Of a stretch of 64,000 nucleotides of DNA, positions 24,176-32,254 are shown piece after piece (the stretch's first letter is position 1; each line of letters opens with the position of its first letter). A program made the position numbers and the translations under genes. The stretch comes from JACCXM01 sp046328335 (GTDB lineage: Bacteria > Chloroflexota > Chloroflexia > Thermomicrobiales > UBA6265). Below the pieces are notes generated by a model that ran no database searches, was not told the origin of the DNA, and saw only the letters and a list, made by a program, of their open reading frames with translations. The stretch lies in assembly GCA_046328335.1 (NCBI GenBank), contig JAXLWU010000007.1:62001-126000 (forward strand), given 5' to 3'.

Positions 24176-25039
24176 GTGAGCGCGACCGAATACGCCGTGC
24201 CGCGAAACGCGGCAGCGTTGCCGCGTCGCCGCGTTGATCCCTCGATGGCGGCGACGCACGTTATCCTCATCGCGGCGTGTCTGACGATCCTGCTGCCGAT
24301 CCTCTGGACGGCGCGGACCTCGTTTGCAAGCCGCGTCCTCGCCTACGACCCCGCGACGCTTGTCTTCGCGCCGACGCTCGAGAACTACGCCAAGATCTTT
24401 GTCGAAGAGACCTTCCTCAAATACTTCTGGAACTCGCTCTGGATCGGTAGTACTTCGGCGCTGTTCAGTCTCGCCGTCGGATCACTTGCCGCGTATTCCA
24501 TTGCCCGATACCGCACCGGCGGTCAGGCGTTCAGTCTCTCCGTCCTTGGCACGCAGATGCTGCCACCGGTGGCGCTGGTGATCCCGTTCTACCTGCTGGC
24601 GCAGCGGTTCGGGCTGCTCGATCGTGGCTGGGCGCTGGCGCTGGTCTATCTCTCGTTCAACCTTCCCTTCGTGGTCTGGATCCTCATCGGCTTCTTTCAG
24701 GGGATACCGCGGGAACTGGAGGAAGCGGCGCTTGTCGATGGCAGCGGCCGCCTCGGCGCCTTCTGGCGAATCATCGTCCCGGTGTCGTTGCCGGGCATGC
24801 TGGCGGCGGGCGTCTTCGCGTTCGTGCTCTCCTGGAACGAGTTTCTCTTTGCCCTGGTGCTGACCGGCCGTAATGCCAAGACCTTGCCGGTCGCCCTGGC
24901 TGGGTTGATGTCGTCCCAGGGAAACCAGATCGGCGCTATCTGCGCGGCGACCATGGCCATGATCGCGCCGATTGTCGCCTTGACCTGGGTGATCCAGCGC
25001 TTCCTGGTGCGGGGACTCACCTTTGGCGCGGTCAAGTGA
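24176..25039 (+). CDS. Sugar ABC transporter permease, MalG type (second cluster)
   Basis: A 287-residue CUT1-family permease. Six hydrophobic segments are visible, with the EAA loop EEAALVDGSGRLGAFWRIIVPVSLPGML near residue 190. Here the MalG-type gene comes first, before the binding protein, unlike the order in the cluster at 15-19 kb. The GTG at 24176 has GGAGGG at 24159-24164. The gene ends in a tandem heptamer tract that forms the leader of the next gene. Confidence 0.9.
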   Translation: MSATEYAVPRNAAALPRRRVDPSMAATHVILIAACLTILLPILWTARTSFASRVLAYDPATLVFAPTLENYAKIFVEETFLKYFWNSLWIGSTSALFSLAVGSLAAYSIARYRTGGQAFSLSVLGTQMLPPVALVIPFYLLAQRFGLLDRGWALALVYLSFNLPFVVWILIGFFQGIPRELEEAALVDGSGRLGAFWRIIVPVSLPGMLAAGVFAFVLSWNEFLFALVLTGRNAKTLPVALAGLMSSQGNQIGAICAATMAMIAPIVALTWVIQRFLVRGLTFGAVK

Positions 25040-25051
25040 GCGAGTCGTGAG

Positions 25052-25093
25052 TCAGGAGTCAGGTGTCAGGTGTCAGGGGTCAGGGGTCGGAGG
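25052..25093. repeat. Tandem heptamer tract TCAGGNG x6
   Basis: Six consecutive 7-bp units, TCAGGAG, TCAGGTG twice, TCAGGGG twice and TCGGAGG, occupy 42 bp between the permease stop and the binding-protein start. The unit length equals that of two of the tracts at 15217-15334, also beside a sugar ABC cluster. The tract is prone to slippage and may vary between strains. Confidence 0.85.
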
Positions 25094-25127
25094 TGTGACG
25101 GCCGATCGTTACGGAAAGGAGTGCAAG

Positions 25128-26501
25128 ATGGCGGCACGGGGTGGCGAGCGGGTGATGGCCCAGGCGATGCGGCGGCAGTTTGATCGCCGGCGGCTCTTGC
25201 AGGCCACGGGCGGGGCAGGACTGGCGCTCGGCGCCGGCTGGCGCGCCGTGCCCTGGGCTGGGGCGCAGGAGATCACCTTCTCCCGCGATTACGACGGCAC
25301 CACACTCAACCTGCTCATGGAAGACCTGCTCGAGACGACGATCATCGAGAAGATGCTCCCCGAGTTTACCGACCTGACCGGGATCACCGTCAATTTCGAG
25401 AAGGTCGCCTACGACGTCATGCACGAGAAACTCGTGCCCCAGCTCGCGGCTGGCCCCAGCAACGGCTCGTACGATGTGCTCGAGGTCGATTTCTATTGGG
25501 TCTACGAATTCGCCCGCTCTGGCTGGGTGGAGGACCTCGGGGAGCGGATCGCCAATTCCGGCGGCGCGATCGATCTCAGCCGCTACATCCCCGCCACGCT
25601 GAACATCGTCTCCCAGGCCGATGGCAAGACCTGGTACGTGCCCTTCTATGCCTATCCGATGGGGCTCATCTACCGCGACGATCTCTACAGCGACGAGTCG
25701 TTCCACAAGGATTTCGCCGCCGCATCCGGCATGGAACTGACGCTGCCTGAGTCCGTCGAGGACTACGTGGCGTTGGCCAAGGCGATCACCGCCTGGAAGG
25801 GGGAGGAGCTCTATGGTACGGCGATGACCGGTGCGCAGGTCGATCCCATTACGATGGAGTTCTGTAACTACCTGTACAGCGTCGGCGGCGATTTCTACAA
25901 CGCCGACTTGACCGCGCCGATCATCAACGACGCAAATGGAGTCAAGGCGGCCGAGCTCTACGTCGATTGCATCAATCACGCGGCCCAGGCCGGCGCGGCC
26001 AGCGCCAACTACAACGATACAATCGCGGTCTACGGGCAAGGGCATGCGTTCAGTTCGGTAACGTTTATGTGGGCCCTGGCGGTGATCGACGGCGATCCCG
26101 CGGCGCCCGCCGCGAACAAGAGCAAGCCGGTGGTCATGCCCGGTGGCCGTGGGCTGAGTGGCGCCTGGGGTTGGGGGCTCCCGCTCAGTTCGCCGAACCC
26201 GGACGCGGGTTGGGAATTCATTCGCTGGGTGGAATCGCCTGATGTCGCCCGTCGCCGCGCTCTGGCCGGCAGCCTGACGACGCAGTCCGCCCCGTATGAG
26301 GACAAGGAAATCCTGGCCAAATATCCGTGGCTCCCGGAGGCGCTGGGGATGATCTCCGGCGGCAAAGGCTTGCCGCCGATCACGAAGCAGACTCAGTTGG
26401 TCGAGATCACCGGGCGCAACCTCGCCAACGCTGTTGCCGGCGGCGCCACCGTGCCGGAGGCCATGGACGCCGCCGCCGCGGAGTTGAAGGAACTCCTCTA
26501 G
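25128..26501 (+). CDS. Extracellular sugar-binding protein with Tat leader (second cluster)
   Basis: A 457-residue family 1 solute-binding protein. The leader MRRQFDRRRLLQATGGAGLALGAG has RRRLLQ and a hydrophobic core, consistent with Tat export; the mature protein begins near AQEITFSRDYDG. Lobe features include MLPEFTDLTGITVNFEKVAYDVMHEKLVPQL, YDVLEVDFYWVYEFARSGWVEDLG and KTWYVPFYAYPMGLIYRDDL. ATG 25128 follows AAAGGAGTGC. Together with the permeases on either side it forms an importer; the ligand is unknown and the protein is only distantly like the other cluster's binding protein. Confidence 0.9.
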   Translation: MAARGGERVMAQAMRRQFDRRRLLQATGGAGLALGAGWRAVPWAGAQEITFSRDYDGTTLNLLMEDLLETTIIEKMLPEFTDLTGITVNFEKVAYDVMHEKLVPQLAAGPSNGSYDVLEVDFYWVYEFARSGWVEDLGERIANSGGAIDLSRYIPATLNIVSQADGKTWYVPFYAYPMGLIYRDDLYSDESFHKDFAAASGMELTLPESVEDYVALAKAITAWKGEELYGTAMTGAQVDPITMEFCNYLYSVGGDFYNADLTAPIINDANGVKAAELYVDCINHAAQAGAASANYNDTIAVYGQGHAFSSVTFMWALAVIDGDPAAPAANKSKPVVMPGGRGLSGAWGWGLPLSSPNPDAGWEFIRWVESPDVARRRALAGSLTTQSAPYEDKEILAKYPWLPEALGMISGGKGLPPITKQTQLVEITGRNLANAVAGGATVPEAMDAAAAELKELL

Positions 26502-26589
26502 CGAGGTGAAAGGTCATGGGTGTCGCGGCGAAGCGGCCCAGGTGGGTGGACAAAGGGGTGTCGTCCCGCGAAGTGGTGGTCGCGAGAGC

Positions 26590-26648
26590 GGGCGACGCAA
26601 GCGTCGCGCCCTACACGGTCGGTCGTAGGGGCGAGGCTTGCCTCGCCC
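26590..26648. repeat. Dispersed palindromic repeat C, copy 2
   Basis: GCGACGC-AA-GCGTCGC at 26592-26607 is followed by GGGCGAGGC-TT-GCCTCGCCC at 26629-26648, a perfect 9-bp palindromic arm pair. The first part is an inverted copy of 487-513. It sits between the binding-protein gene and the next permease, where the first cluster also has a hairpin. Short open frames across it, translating to strings like GDASVAPYT, are by-products. Confidence 0.75.
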
Positions 26649-26702
26649 GCCTCGCCAGCCGAGGAGTCCACGCCACTTTCGCCTCACCAACAGAGTGGCG
26701 CT

Positions 26703-27662
26703 ATGGCGTATGACCAGACCATGCCCGTAAGCGAGGCAGTGCCGCGCGCCACGGAGCGCGCGGCACTGCCGGCGCTACCGCGGGAGCGGCGAGGCGACCG
26801 GGCATTCCGCTACGGAATGACCGTCCCGACCATCCTGGCGCTCTTGTTGGTGGTCGCGTTCCCGCTTGCGTTCGCGTTCTATGTCTCGACCCACGACTAC
26901 GATCTGACCGAAGGGGGCATCGGCGCATTCGTCGGCGCCGCGAACTATGCGCGGACCCTCGGCGAAGAGTTGTTCGCCGTCGCGGTGCGCAACACCATCG
27001 TCCTCTCGGTCAGCGTCGTCGTCATCGAGCTGGTCGTGGCCCTGGGGCTCTCGCTGCTACTGAACCGGCAGGGCCTGAAGTTCCGCAATGTCTATCTCGC
27101 GATCCTGCTGATTCCGCTCCTGATCAGCCCGATCGCCGTCGGACTCATCTGGCGTCTGCTGCTCCACCCGGATCTCGGCGCCGTCAACTGGATGCTGGGA
27201 CTGCTCGGGTTGCCGAAGCAGGAATGGCTATCGGGGCAGACCACCGCAATGCCCACGATCATCGGTATCGATGTCTGGCACGAGACCTCGCTCATGATCG
27301 TGATCGTGCTCGCGGGGCTGACGGCGTTGCCGCGCGATCCGATTGAGGCCGCGGCGGTCGATGGCGCGAATCCGTGGCAGGCGTTCTGGACGGTGACGCT
27401 GCCCCTGCTGACGCCGGTCCTGCTGGTAGCCGTGCTGATCCGTCTCATCTCCGCCATGAAGACGTACGATCTGATCTACATCCTCACCCGTGGCGGGCCG
27501 GGGAGCGCCACCGAAACGGTCTCGTACTCCATCTGGAAAAATGCCTTCACGTCACTCGATATGGGTAACGCGGCGGCCGCGTCGTTCCTGTTGCTCGCCG
27601 CGGTGCTGGTACTGACCGTGCTGCTGGTCCGGGTCATGGGCCGCGGCGGCGACGTGAGCTGA
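26703..27662 (+). CDS. Sugar ABC transporter permease, MalF type (second cluster)
   Basis: The 319-residue partner permease of the second CUT1 importer. A cytoplasmic N-terminus of about 35 residues precedes the first membrane segment TVPTILALLLVVAFPLAFAFY. The EAA loop is IEAAAVDGANPWQAFWTVTLPLLTPVLL. The ATG at 26703 is the first Met after repeat C; the frame is open through the repeat but that part is not protein-like. The ribosome-binding site is weak. As in the first cluster, no ATPase gene is present. Confidence 0.88.
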   Translation: MAYDQTMPVSEAVPRATERAALPALPRERRGDRAFRYGMTVPTILALLLVVAFPLAFAFYVSTHDYDLTEGGIGAFVGAANYARTLGEELFAVAVRNTIVLSVSVVVIELVVALGLSLLLNRQGLKFRNVYLAILLIPLLISPIAVGLIWRLLLHPDLGAVNWMLGLLGLPKQEWLSGQTTAMPTIIGIDVWHETSLMIVIVLAGLTALPRDPIEAAAVDGANPWQAFWTVTLPLLTPVLLVAVLIRLISAMKTYDLIYILTRGGPGSATETVSYSIWKNAFTSLDMGNAAAASFLLLAAVLVLTVLLVRVMGRGGDVS

Positions 27663-27743
27663 GCGCCGGGCCGCGGAAACCGGGTGCTACACTCGCGCTC
27701 CTTGGCGTATGCCGTTGATTCCGCAGGGGGACGATCAGGCGCG

Positions 27744-28286
27744 ATGGCGCTCCAGACGAACACCAACGAGGCCGCGGGCGCGGCGAATCCTGGCAAGCCG
27801 GTAGCGGCACGGGCAAGCATCAATCTCGGTCCGTCCAATCGCCCGACCGCGGCGACTGAACTCCTCCGCGCTGAAGCGGGTGACGTCAGCGCAAATGAGA
27901 TCGCGATGGAGCGGTCCGGGGCCGAACACGTCTCCGCTGAGCGGGTGATCATGACCAATTCGGGAGCGCGGACTGTCGATGCGCGCTCGGCGCAGATCGA
28001 CCGCTCCGGCATTCTCGGCGTGCGCAGCGAAAAGGCGGTGCTCTACAACTCGACCGCGGTCGGGGTGATGAGCGAAGACACCAGAATCGTGCGGGGACAT
28101 GTCTTCGCGCTCAAGACCAACGAGGCGACCATCGAGGGCGATGCTCGTATCGCGATCTACGCCGGACCACCGGGAGCATGCACTCCCCTCGTCGATACGC
28201 GGTCCGCGGCGGTCTTTGGCGCCGCGCTCGGCGTGATGCTGGTCACCCTCGGCGCCATCCTGCGCCGGTTGGCGCGGCGGTCTTAG
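27744..28286 (+). CDS. Tail-anchored protein of six 15-residue repeats
   Basis: A 180-residue protein of unknown function. Residues 47-136 divide cleanly into six 15-residue units: DVSANEIAMERSGAE, HVSAERVIMTNSGAR, TVDARSAQIDRSGIL, GVRSEKAVLYNSTAV, GVMSEDTRIVRGHVF and ALKTNEATIEGDARI. The shared pattern is x-V-x-(S/A)-E-x-x-x-(I/L)-x-x-S-G. Such a period suggests a beta-solenoid. A single hydrophobic segment at about 155-174 followed by RRLARRS anchors the C-terminus, leaving the repeats probably in the cytoplasm. It lies 20 bp before a YtxH-like membrane gene, and the pair may act together. Confidence 0.7.
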   Translation: MALQTNTNEAAGAANPGKPVAARASINLGPSNRPTAATELLRAEAGDVSANEIAMERSGAEHVSAERVIMTNSGARTVDARSAQIDRSGILGVRSEKAVLYNSTAVGVMSEDTRIVRGHVFALKTNEATIEGDARIAIYAGPPGACTPLVDTRSAAVFGAALGVMLVTLGAILRRLARRS

Positions 28287-28305
28287 TTCACACCGGGAGG
28301 CAGCG

Positions 28306-28599
28306 TTGGGCGTGCTGGGACGAATTGGCGCATTCATTGCCGGAGCGGCGATTGGAGCTGGTGTCGGTGCGGTCATCGGGCTCTTGAACGCGCCCCAGAG
28401 CGGCTATGAATTCCGCGAATCGCTCGACCGCACGATCGATCAGGCCAAACTGGCGGGTCTGGAAGCACAGGTTCGGACCGAGGAAGAGCTGATCCGCCGC
28501 TACCGGGCCGAAACCGGTGACGCGACCGCGTTGCGCGACGCCGAAACGCAAGCGCGGGTCGGGGCCGCGCAGGCGATGGTGGGTCTCAACCCACAGTAG
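28306..28599 (+). CDS. YtxH-like small membrane protein
   Basis: A 97-residue protein. One Gly/Ala-rich membrane segment, GRIGAFIAGAAIGAGVGAVIGLLNAP, followed by QSGYEFRESL, is the pattern of YtxH-type proteins (a glycine-zipper-like helix with the APxSG motif). A charged helical tail rich in Glu, Arg and Ala follows. The TTG at 28306 has an ideal GGGAGG at 28295-28300, which decides the start. It is almost certainly cotranscribed with the preceding repeat protein. Confidence 0.7.
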   Translation: MGVLGRIGAFIAGAAIGAGVGAVIGLLNAPQSGYEFRESLDRTIDQAKLAGLEAQVRTEEELIRRYRAETGDATALRDAETQARVGAAQAMVGLNPQ

Positions 28600-28808
28600 A
28601 CGTCCAGTTTCACCGACAGGGCCAGGGCCAGTCATGCCCCGGCTTGGGTTCCCGACGGTCGCAACGACAGCGACTTGCACGATCGCCGATTGACGGGGAA
28701 ACTCCCTTCTACAGAACGAATGCGCCAGGTGTGGCGCCCTGACTGACCGATGCCGGTCAGCCCAGGCAGCAGCATGCGTCTCGATGACGACGAGAGGAGT
28801 GGGCGGCG
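28600..28808 (+). promoter_or_regulatory. Leader region of ilvD with a small hairpin
   Basis: A 209-bp gap. CTGACCG-ATGC-CGGTCAG at 28743-28760 is a perfect 7-bp hairpin about 50 nt before the ilvD start. A 19-codon frame at 28634-28693 is Thr-rich but has no strong ribosome-binding site. No T-box sequence is seen. Regulation by these elements is only a possibility. Confidence 0.3.
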
Positions 28809-30542
28809 GTGAGCACCACCACGGACCGGCCGGCGACTGGGGCCAAGCAGGGTACGGGTTTCGATATGCGGCACAAGAGCCGCGTCATCCTCGACGGAAA
28901 CGACCGCGCCGGCGCTCGCGCGATGCTCAAGGGAACCGGATTCGACGACGACGATCTCAAGCGCCCGATCATCGGCGTCGCCCACTGCTGGATCGAGACA
29001 ATGCCCTGCAACCTGAACCAGCGCACGCTCGCCCAGCACGTCAAGGAAGGCATCCGCGCGGCCGGCGGCACGCCGCAGGAACTGAATACCATCTCGATCT
29101 CCGATGGCGTGACGATGGGCACCGAGGGGATGAAAGCCTCTCTCGTCTCACGTGAGGTCATCGCCGACTCCGTGGAACTGGTGGCCCGGGGGCACATGTT
29201 CGATGCCATTGTCTGCATCGGCGCGTGCGACAAGACGTTTCCCGGGCTCTCGATCGCCGCGGTGCGATTGAACATTCCTACCCTGCTGCTCTATAGCGGG
29301 TCGATCATGCCGGGGCATTTCCATGACAAGGAAGTGACGATCCGCTCCGTCTACGAGGCGATCGGCGCCAACGCCGCGGGCAAGATGACCGATGAGGAAC
29401 TGAAGCAGCTCGAAGACGTGGCCTGCCCGGGGGCGGGAGCGTGCGGTGGTCAGTACACCGCGAACACGATGGCCATGGCGATGGAGTTCATCGGTCTGTC
29501 GCCGATGGGGACCGCCTCGGCGCCCGCTGTCGACTCGCGCAAGAACGCGATCGGCAAGGAAGCCGGCCAGATGATCATGGATGTCCTCCGCCGTGGGCTG
29601 TTGCCGAAGGATATTCTCACCCGCGAGGCGTTCGAGAATGCCATTGCCGGCGTCGCCGCCAGCGGCGGCTCGACCAACAGCGTGCTGCACTTGATCGCGC
29701 TGGCGCGGGAAGCGGGTATCCCGCTTTCGATCGACGACTTCGACGAAATTTCGCGGCGGACGCCACTCTTCTGCGATCTGATGCCGGGCGGCCGCTACTC
29801 GGCCTACGACCTGGACCTCGCCGGCGGCACACCTGTGGTCGCCAAGCGCATGGTCGATGCCGGGCTGGTCCACGCGGATGCCATCACGGTCACCGGTGAG
29901 ACCTTCGCCGAAGCCGCATCGCGGGCAAAAGAGACTCCGGGTCAGGATGTCGTCCGCCCCGTGGCCGATCCGATCAAGGAAACGGGTGGTCTCGTCATCC
30001 TGAAGGGGAACATCGCGCCGAAGGGCGCGGTGGTGAAACTGTTCGGCTACGAGCGGCCAACCCATACTGGGCCGGCCCGCGTCTTCAACTCGGAAAAGGC
30101 GGCGCACGAGGCGATCCTCGAGCGAACGATCAATCCGGGCGATGTGGTGGTGATCCGCTACGAGGGCCCCGCCGGCGGACCCGGAATGCAGGAGATGCTG
30201 AGCGTCACCGCCGCCATCGTGGGGCAGGGACTCGGCGATTCGGTAGCCCTGGTGACCGACGGCCGCTTCAGCGGCGCGACCAAGGGGTTGATGATCGGCC
30301 ATGTCGCGCCGGAAGCGGGGGTCGGCGGCCCCCTGGCGGCTGTGCGCGAGGGCGACACGATCAAGATCGATACCCCAGCGCGGAGTCTGAACGTGGACCT
30401 TAGCGATGAGGAGATCGCACGGCGGCTGGCGGCGTGGACGCCGCCGAAGCCGCTCTACACCCAGGGCGTACTCGCCAAGTACGCGGCGCTCGTGTCGCAG
30501 GCCAACGACGGAGCCATCACCCGGGTCGGCTTCGACAACTAA
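28809..30542 (+). CDS. ilvD: Dihydroxy-acid dehydratase
   Basis: A 577-residue Fe-S enzyme that dehydrates 2,3-dihydroxy-3-methylbutanoate and -pentanoate to the keto acids of valine and isoleucine; its product also feeds leucine and CoA synthesis. Cluster cysteines lie in CIGACDKTFPG and ACPGAGACGGQYTANTMA. The C-terminal TDGRFSGATKGLMIGHVAPEA motif is characteristic. The GTG at 28809 follows GAGGAG some distance upstream. The gene stands alone: ilvBHC are not in the window. A GC-rich hairpin follows it. Confidence 0.95.
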   Translation: MSTTTDRPATGAKQGTGFDMRHKSRVILDGNDRAGARAMLKGTGFDDDDLKRPIIGVAHCWIETMPCNLNQRTLAQHVKEGIRAAGGTPQELNTISISDGVTMGTEGMKASLVSREVIADSVELVARGHMFDAIVCIGACDKTFPGLSIAAVRLNIPTLLLYSGSIMPGHFHDKEVTIRSVYEAIGANAAGKMTDEELKQLEDVACPGAGACGGQYTANTMAMAMEFIGLSPMGTASAPAVDSRKNAIGKEAGQMIMDVLRRGLLPKDILTREAFENAIAGVAASGGSTNSVLHLIALAREAGIPLSIDDFDEISRRTPLFCDLMPGGRYSAYDLDLAGGTPVVAKRMVDAGLVHADAITVTGETFAEAASRAKETPGQDVVRPVADPIKETGGLVILKGNIAPKGAVVKLFGYERPTHTGPARVFNSEKAAHEAILERTINPGDVVVIRYEGPAGGPGMQEMLSVTAAIVGQGLGDSVALVTDGRFSGATKGLMIGHVAPEAGVGGPLAAVREGDTIKIDTPARSLNVDLSDEEIARRLAAWTPPKPLYTQGVLAKYAALVSQANDGAITRVGFDN

Positions 30543-30587
30543 GGCAATCCACGACAAGTCATCGAACGTAGAAACGAACGCGGGGAC

Positions 30588-30609
30588 GGGGGTGGCGGTG
30601 GCCGCCCCC
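30588..30609 (+). terminator. Putative terminator hairpin after ilvD
   Basis: GGGGGTGGC at 30588-30596, loop GGTG, and GCCGCCCCC at 30601-30609 form a 9-bp stem with one G-T wobble. No clear T-run follows, so termination efficiency is uncertain. Confidence 0.4.
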
Positions 30610-30679
30610 GCGCCATTTCCGCCGTCGCGGAGCGCCCCGTCCCGCTGAATTCGCTATAGCCAGTCATCAGGAGGAATCC

Positions 30680-31531
30680 ATGATGAATCAGCGCGACATG
30701 GTCGCCGCAAAAGACGAGACCCGGGCAATCTGGAACCGCATGGCCCCCGGCTGGGAGGATATTCGCGATGCGATCTGGAGTGATTCGCGCCCCATCGGGG
30801 AGTGGCTGGTCGATAAACTCGCGCCACAGCCGGGAGACACCGTGCTGGACATCGCGGCTGGTGTCGGAGATACCGGCCTGCTCGCCGCGCGTCGGATTGC
30901 GCCCACCGGGCGCGTGATCATCACCGATTTCGCGCCGGCCATGGTCGAGGCGGCGCGGCGGCGCGCTGCGGAACTGGGGATCACCAACGTCGAATTCCGT
31001 GTCCTCGACGCGGAAAAGATGGACCTTCTGAGCGGGAGCGTCGATGGCGTGCTCTGCCGCTGGGGCTACATGCTGATGTTCGATCCCGGCGCGGCGTTCG
31101 CCGAGACGCGGCGGGTGTTGCGGCCGGGGAAGCGGTTGGCGTTTTCCGTTTGGGCTGGGCCTGAGGACAATCCCTGGGCCTCGCTGATCACCCCGATCCT
31201 CCTCAGCCGGGGGCTGATGGCGCCACCGGAGCCCAACGCGCCAGGTATCTTCGCCCTCGCCGATCGGGGACGCCTCGAGCGCCTCGTGCGCGGTGCGGGA
31301 TTCAATCGTGTCGAGATCGAGGCGGTACCAGCAAATCGCCGCTTCGCCAGTTTCGAGGAGTTCTGGCGATACTTGACCGATCTGGCGGGCGCGGTATCGC
31401 CCATCCTGCGAGGGCTGTCCGAGAGCGACCGGGCATCGGTGCAGGCGGCGCTTCGCGCCGCGGCAGAGCCATACCGGGTTGGCGATGGCTACGTCGTGCC
31501 CTGCCTTTGCCTGAACACGCTGGCGGGTTGA
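30680..31531 (+). CDS. SAM-dependent methyltransferase (class I)
   Basis: A 283-residue Rossmann-fold methyltransferase. Motif I is TVLDIAAGVGDTGLLAAR, the acidic ribose-binding residue lies in VIITDFAPAMVEAARRR, and DAEKMDLLSGSVDGVLCRWGYMLM with FAETRRVLRPGKRLAFSVW are motifs II-III of UbiE-like enzymes. The substrate is not predictable. ATG 30680 (or 30683) has AGGAGGA just upstream. It converges with a haloacid dehalogenase gene 39 bp away. Confidence 0.8.
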   Translation: MMNQRDMVAAKDETRAIWNRMAPGWEDIRDAIWSDSRPIGEWLVDKLAPQPGDTVLDIAAGVGDTGLLAARRIAPTGRVIITDFAPAMVEAARRRAAELGITNVEFRVLDAEKMDLLSGSVDGVLCRWGYMLMFDPGAAFAETRRVLRPGKRLAFSVWAGPEDNPWASLITPILLSRGLMAPPEPNAPGIFALADRGRLERLVRGAGFNRVEIEAVPANRRFASFEEFWRYLTDLAGAVSPILRGLSESDRASVQAALRAAAEPYRVGDGYVVPCLCLNTLAG

Positions 31532-31570
31532 GACCCTGGCGCGGGTGGCAATGCCTTCGATTCACGAACA

Positions 31571-32245
31571 TCATCCAGCGCCGGACGTCGAGAGGATGCG
31601 CGATGCCACGGCGGTGAGGTCTGGTCCGCTGATGGCAGGTGGTGAAAGTGGGTCAGGATACTGGCCGGGACGCGCCACGAAAGCGCCGCGCAGACCGGCG
31701 CGTTGCGCGCCCGCGATATCCCAGCCGTGCGCGGCGACCATCCAGGTCTCCTCCGGTGGCAACCCGAGGCGCTTTATGGCGAAGTGGTAGACCTCCGGCG
31801 CTGGTTTCAGCGCGCCGGCTTCCTCGACGGACATGACCGCTACCAAGTACGAATCAAGACCACTGCGCCGCATCTGCTCCCGCAACACGGCAAGGGGATT
31901 GTTCGAGAGTGCGGAAACGAGGAAACCGGCGTCGTGCAGCGTCGACAGGGCGGGAACGACATCCGGATGGGCCGGCAAATCGGCGATCGCTTCGCGAAGT
32001 TGGGCGCTGGCGTCGGCGGGAAGTGCGGCCCCGCGCCGGTTCGCGCATTCGGCCAGGGCTGCCGCGCCGATTTCCCCGAAAGGGCGATACGTCCGGGTGG
32101 CGGCGCAGGTCATCGCGATGTGAAGGGTGAGCGTGAACCAATCTCGCCGTACCCCTGGTTCACCGAACCAGCCCGCAAAAAGGGGATCGAGTGCGCCAAG
32201 ATCGAGCAGCGTTTCGTTCACATCGCAGATGACCGCACGCGTCAT
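31571..32245 (-). CDS. Haloacid dehalogenase-like hydrolase, type II
   Basis: A 224-residue HAD-superfamily protein of the (S)-2-haloacid dehalogenase class. The nucleophilic Asp is in ICDVNETLLDLGALD, SALSNNPLAVL carries the motif II Ser, KPAPEVYHFAIKRLG the motif III Lys, and VAAHGWDIAGAQRAGLRGAFV the motif IV region. It would hydrolyse short 2-haloacids or a related substrate with inversion. It is 9 bp downstream of the ABC-2 permease gene on the same strand, likely in the same transcript. Confidence 0.85.
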   Translation of the reverse strand: MTRAVICDVNETLLDLGALDPLFAGWFGEPGVRRDWFTLTLHIAMTCAATRTYRPFGEIGAAALAECANRRGAALPADASAQLREAIADLPAHPDVVPALSTLHDAGFLVSALSNNPLAVLREQMRRSGLDSYLVAVMSVEEAGALKPAPEVYHFAIKRLGLPPEETWMVAAHGWDIAGAQRAGLRGAFVARPGQYPDPLSPPAISGPDLTAVASRILSTSGAG

Positions 32246-32254
32246 GCTGCCTCC

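Noticed and set aside
26516..26713. A short plus-strand open frame between the binding protein and the permease
   Set aside because: It is the translation of palindromic repeat C (strings like GDASVAPYT and GEACLARLA) and has no start signal or protein-like composition.
28600..28808. T-box or attenuator for ilvD
   Set aside because: No T-box sequence, no stem I pattern and no branched-chain codon run in the small frames; only a 7-bp hairpin is certain.
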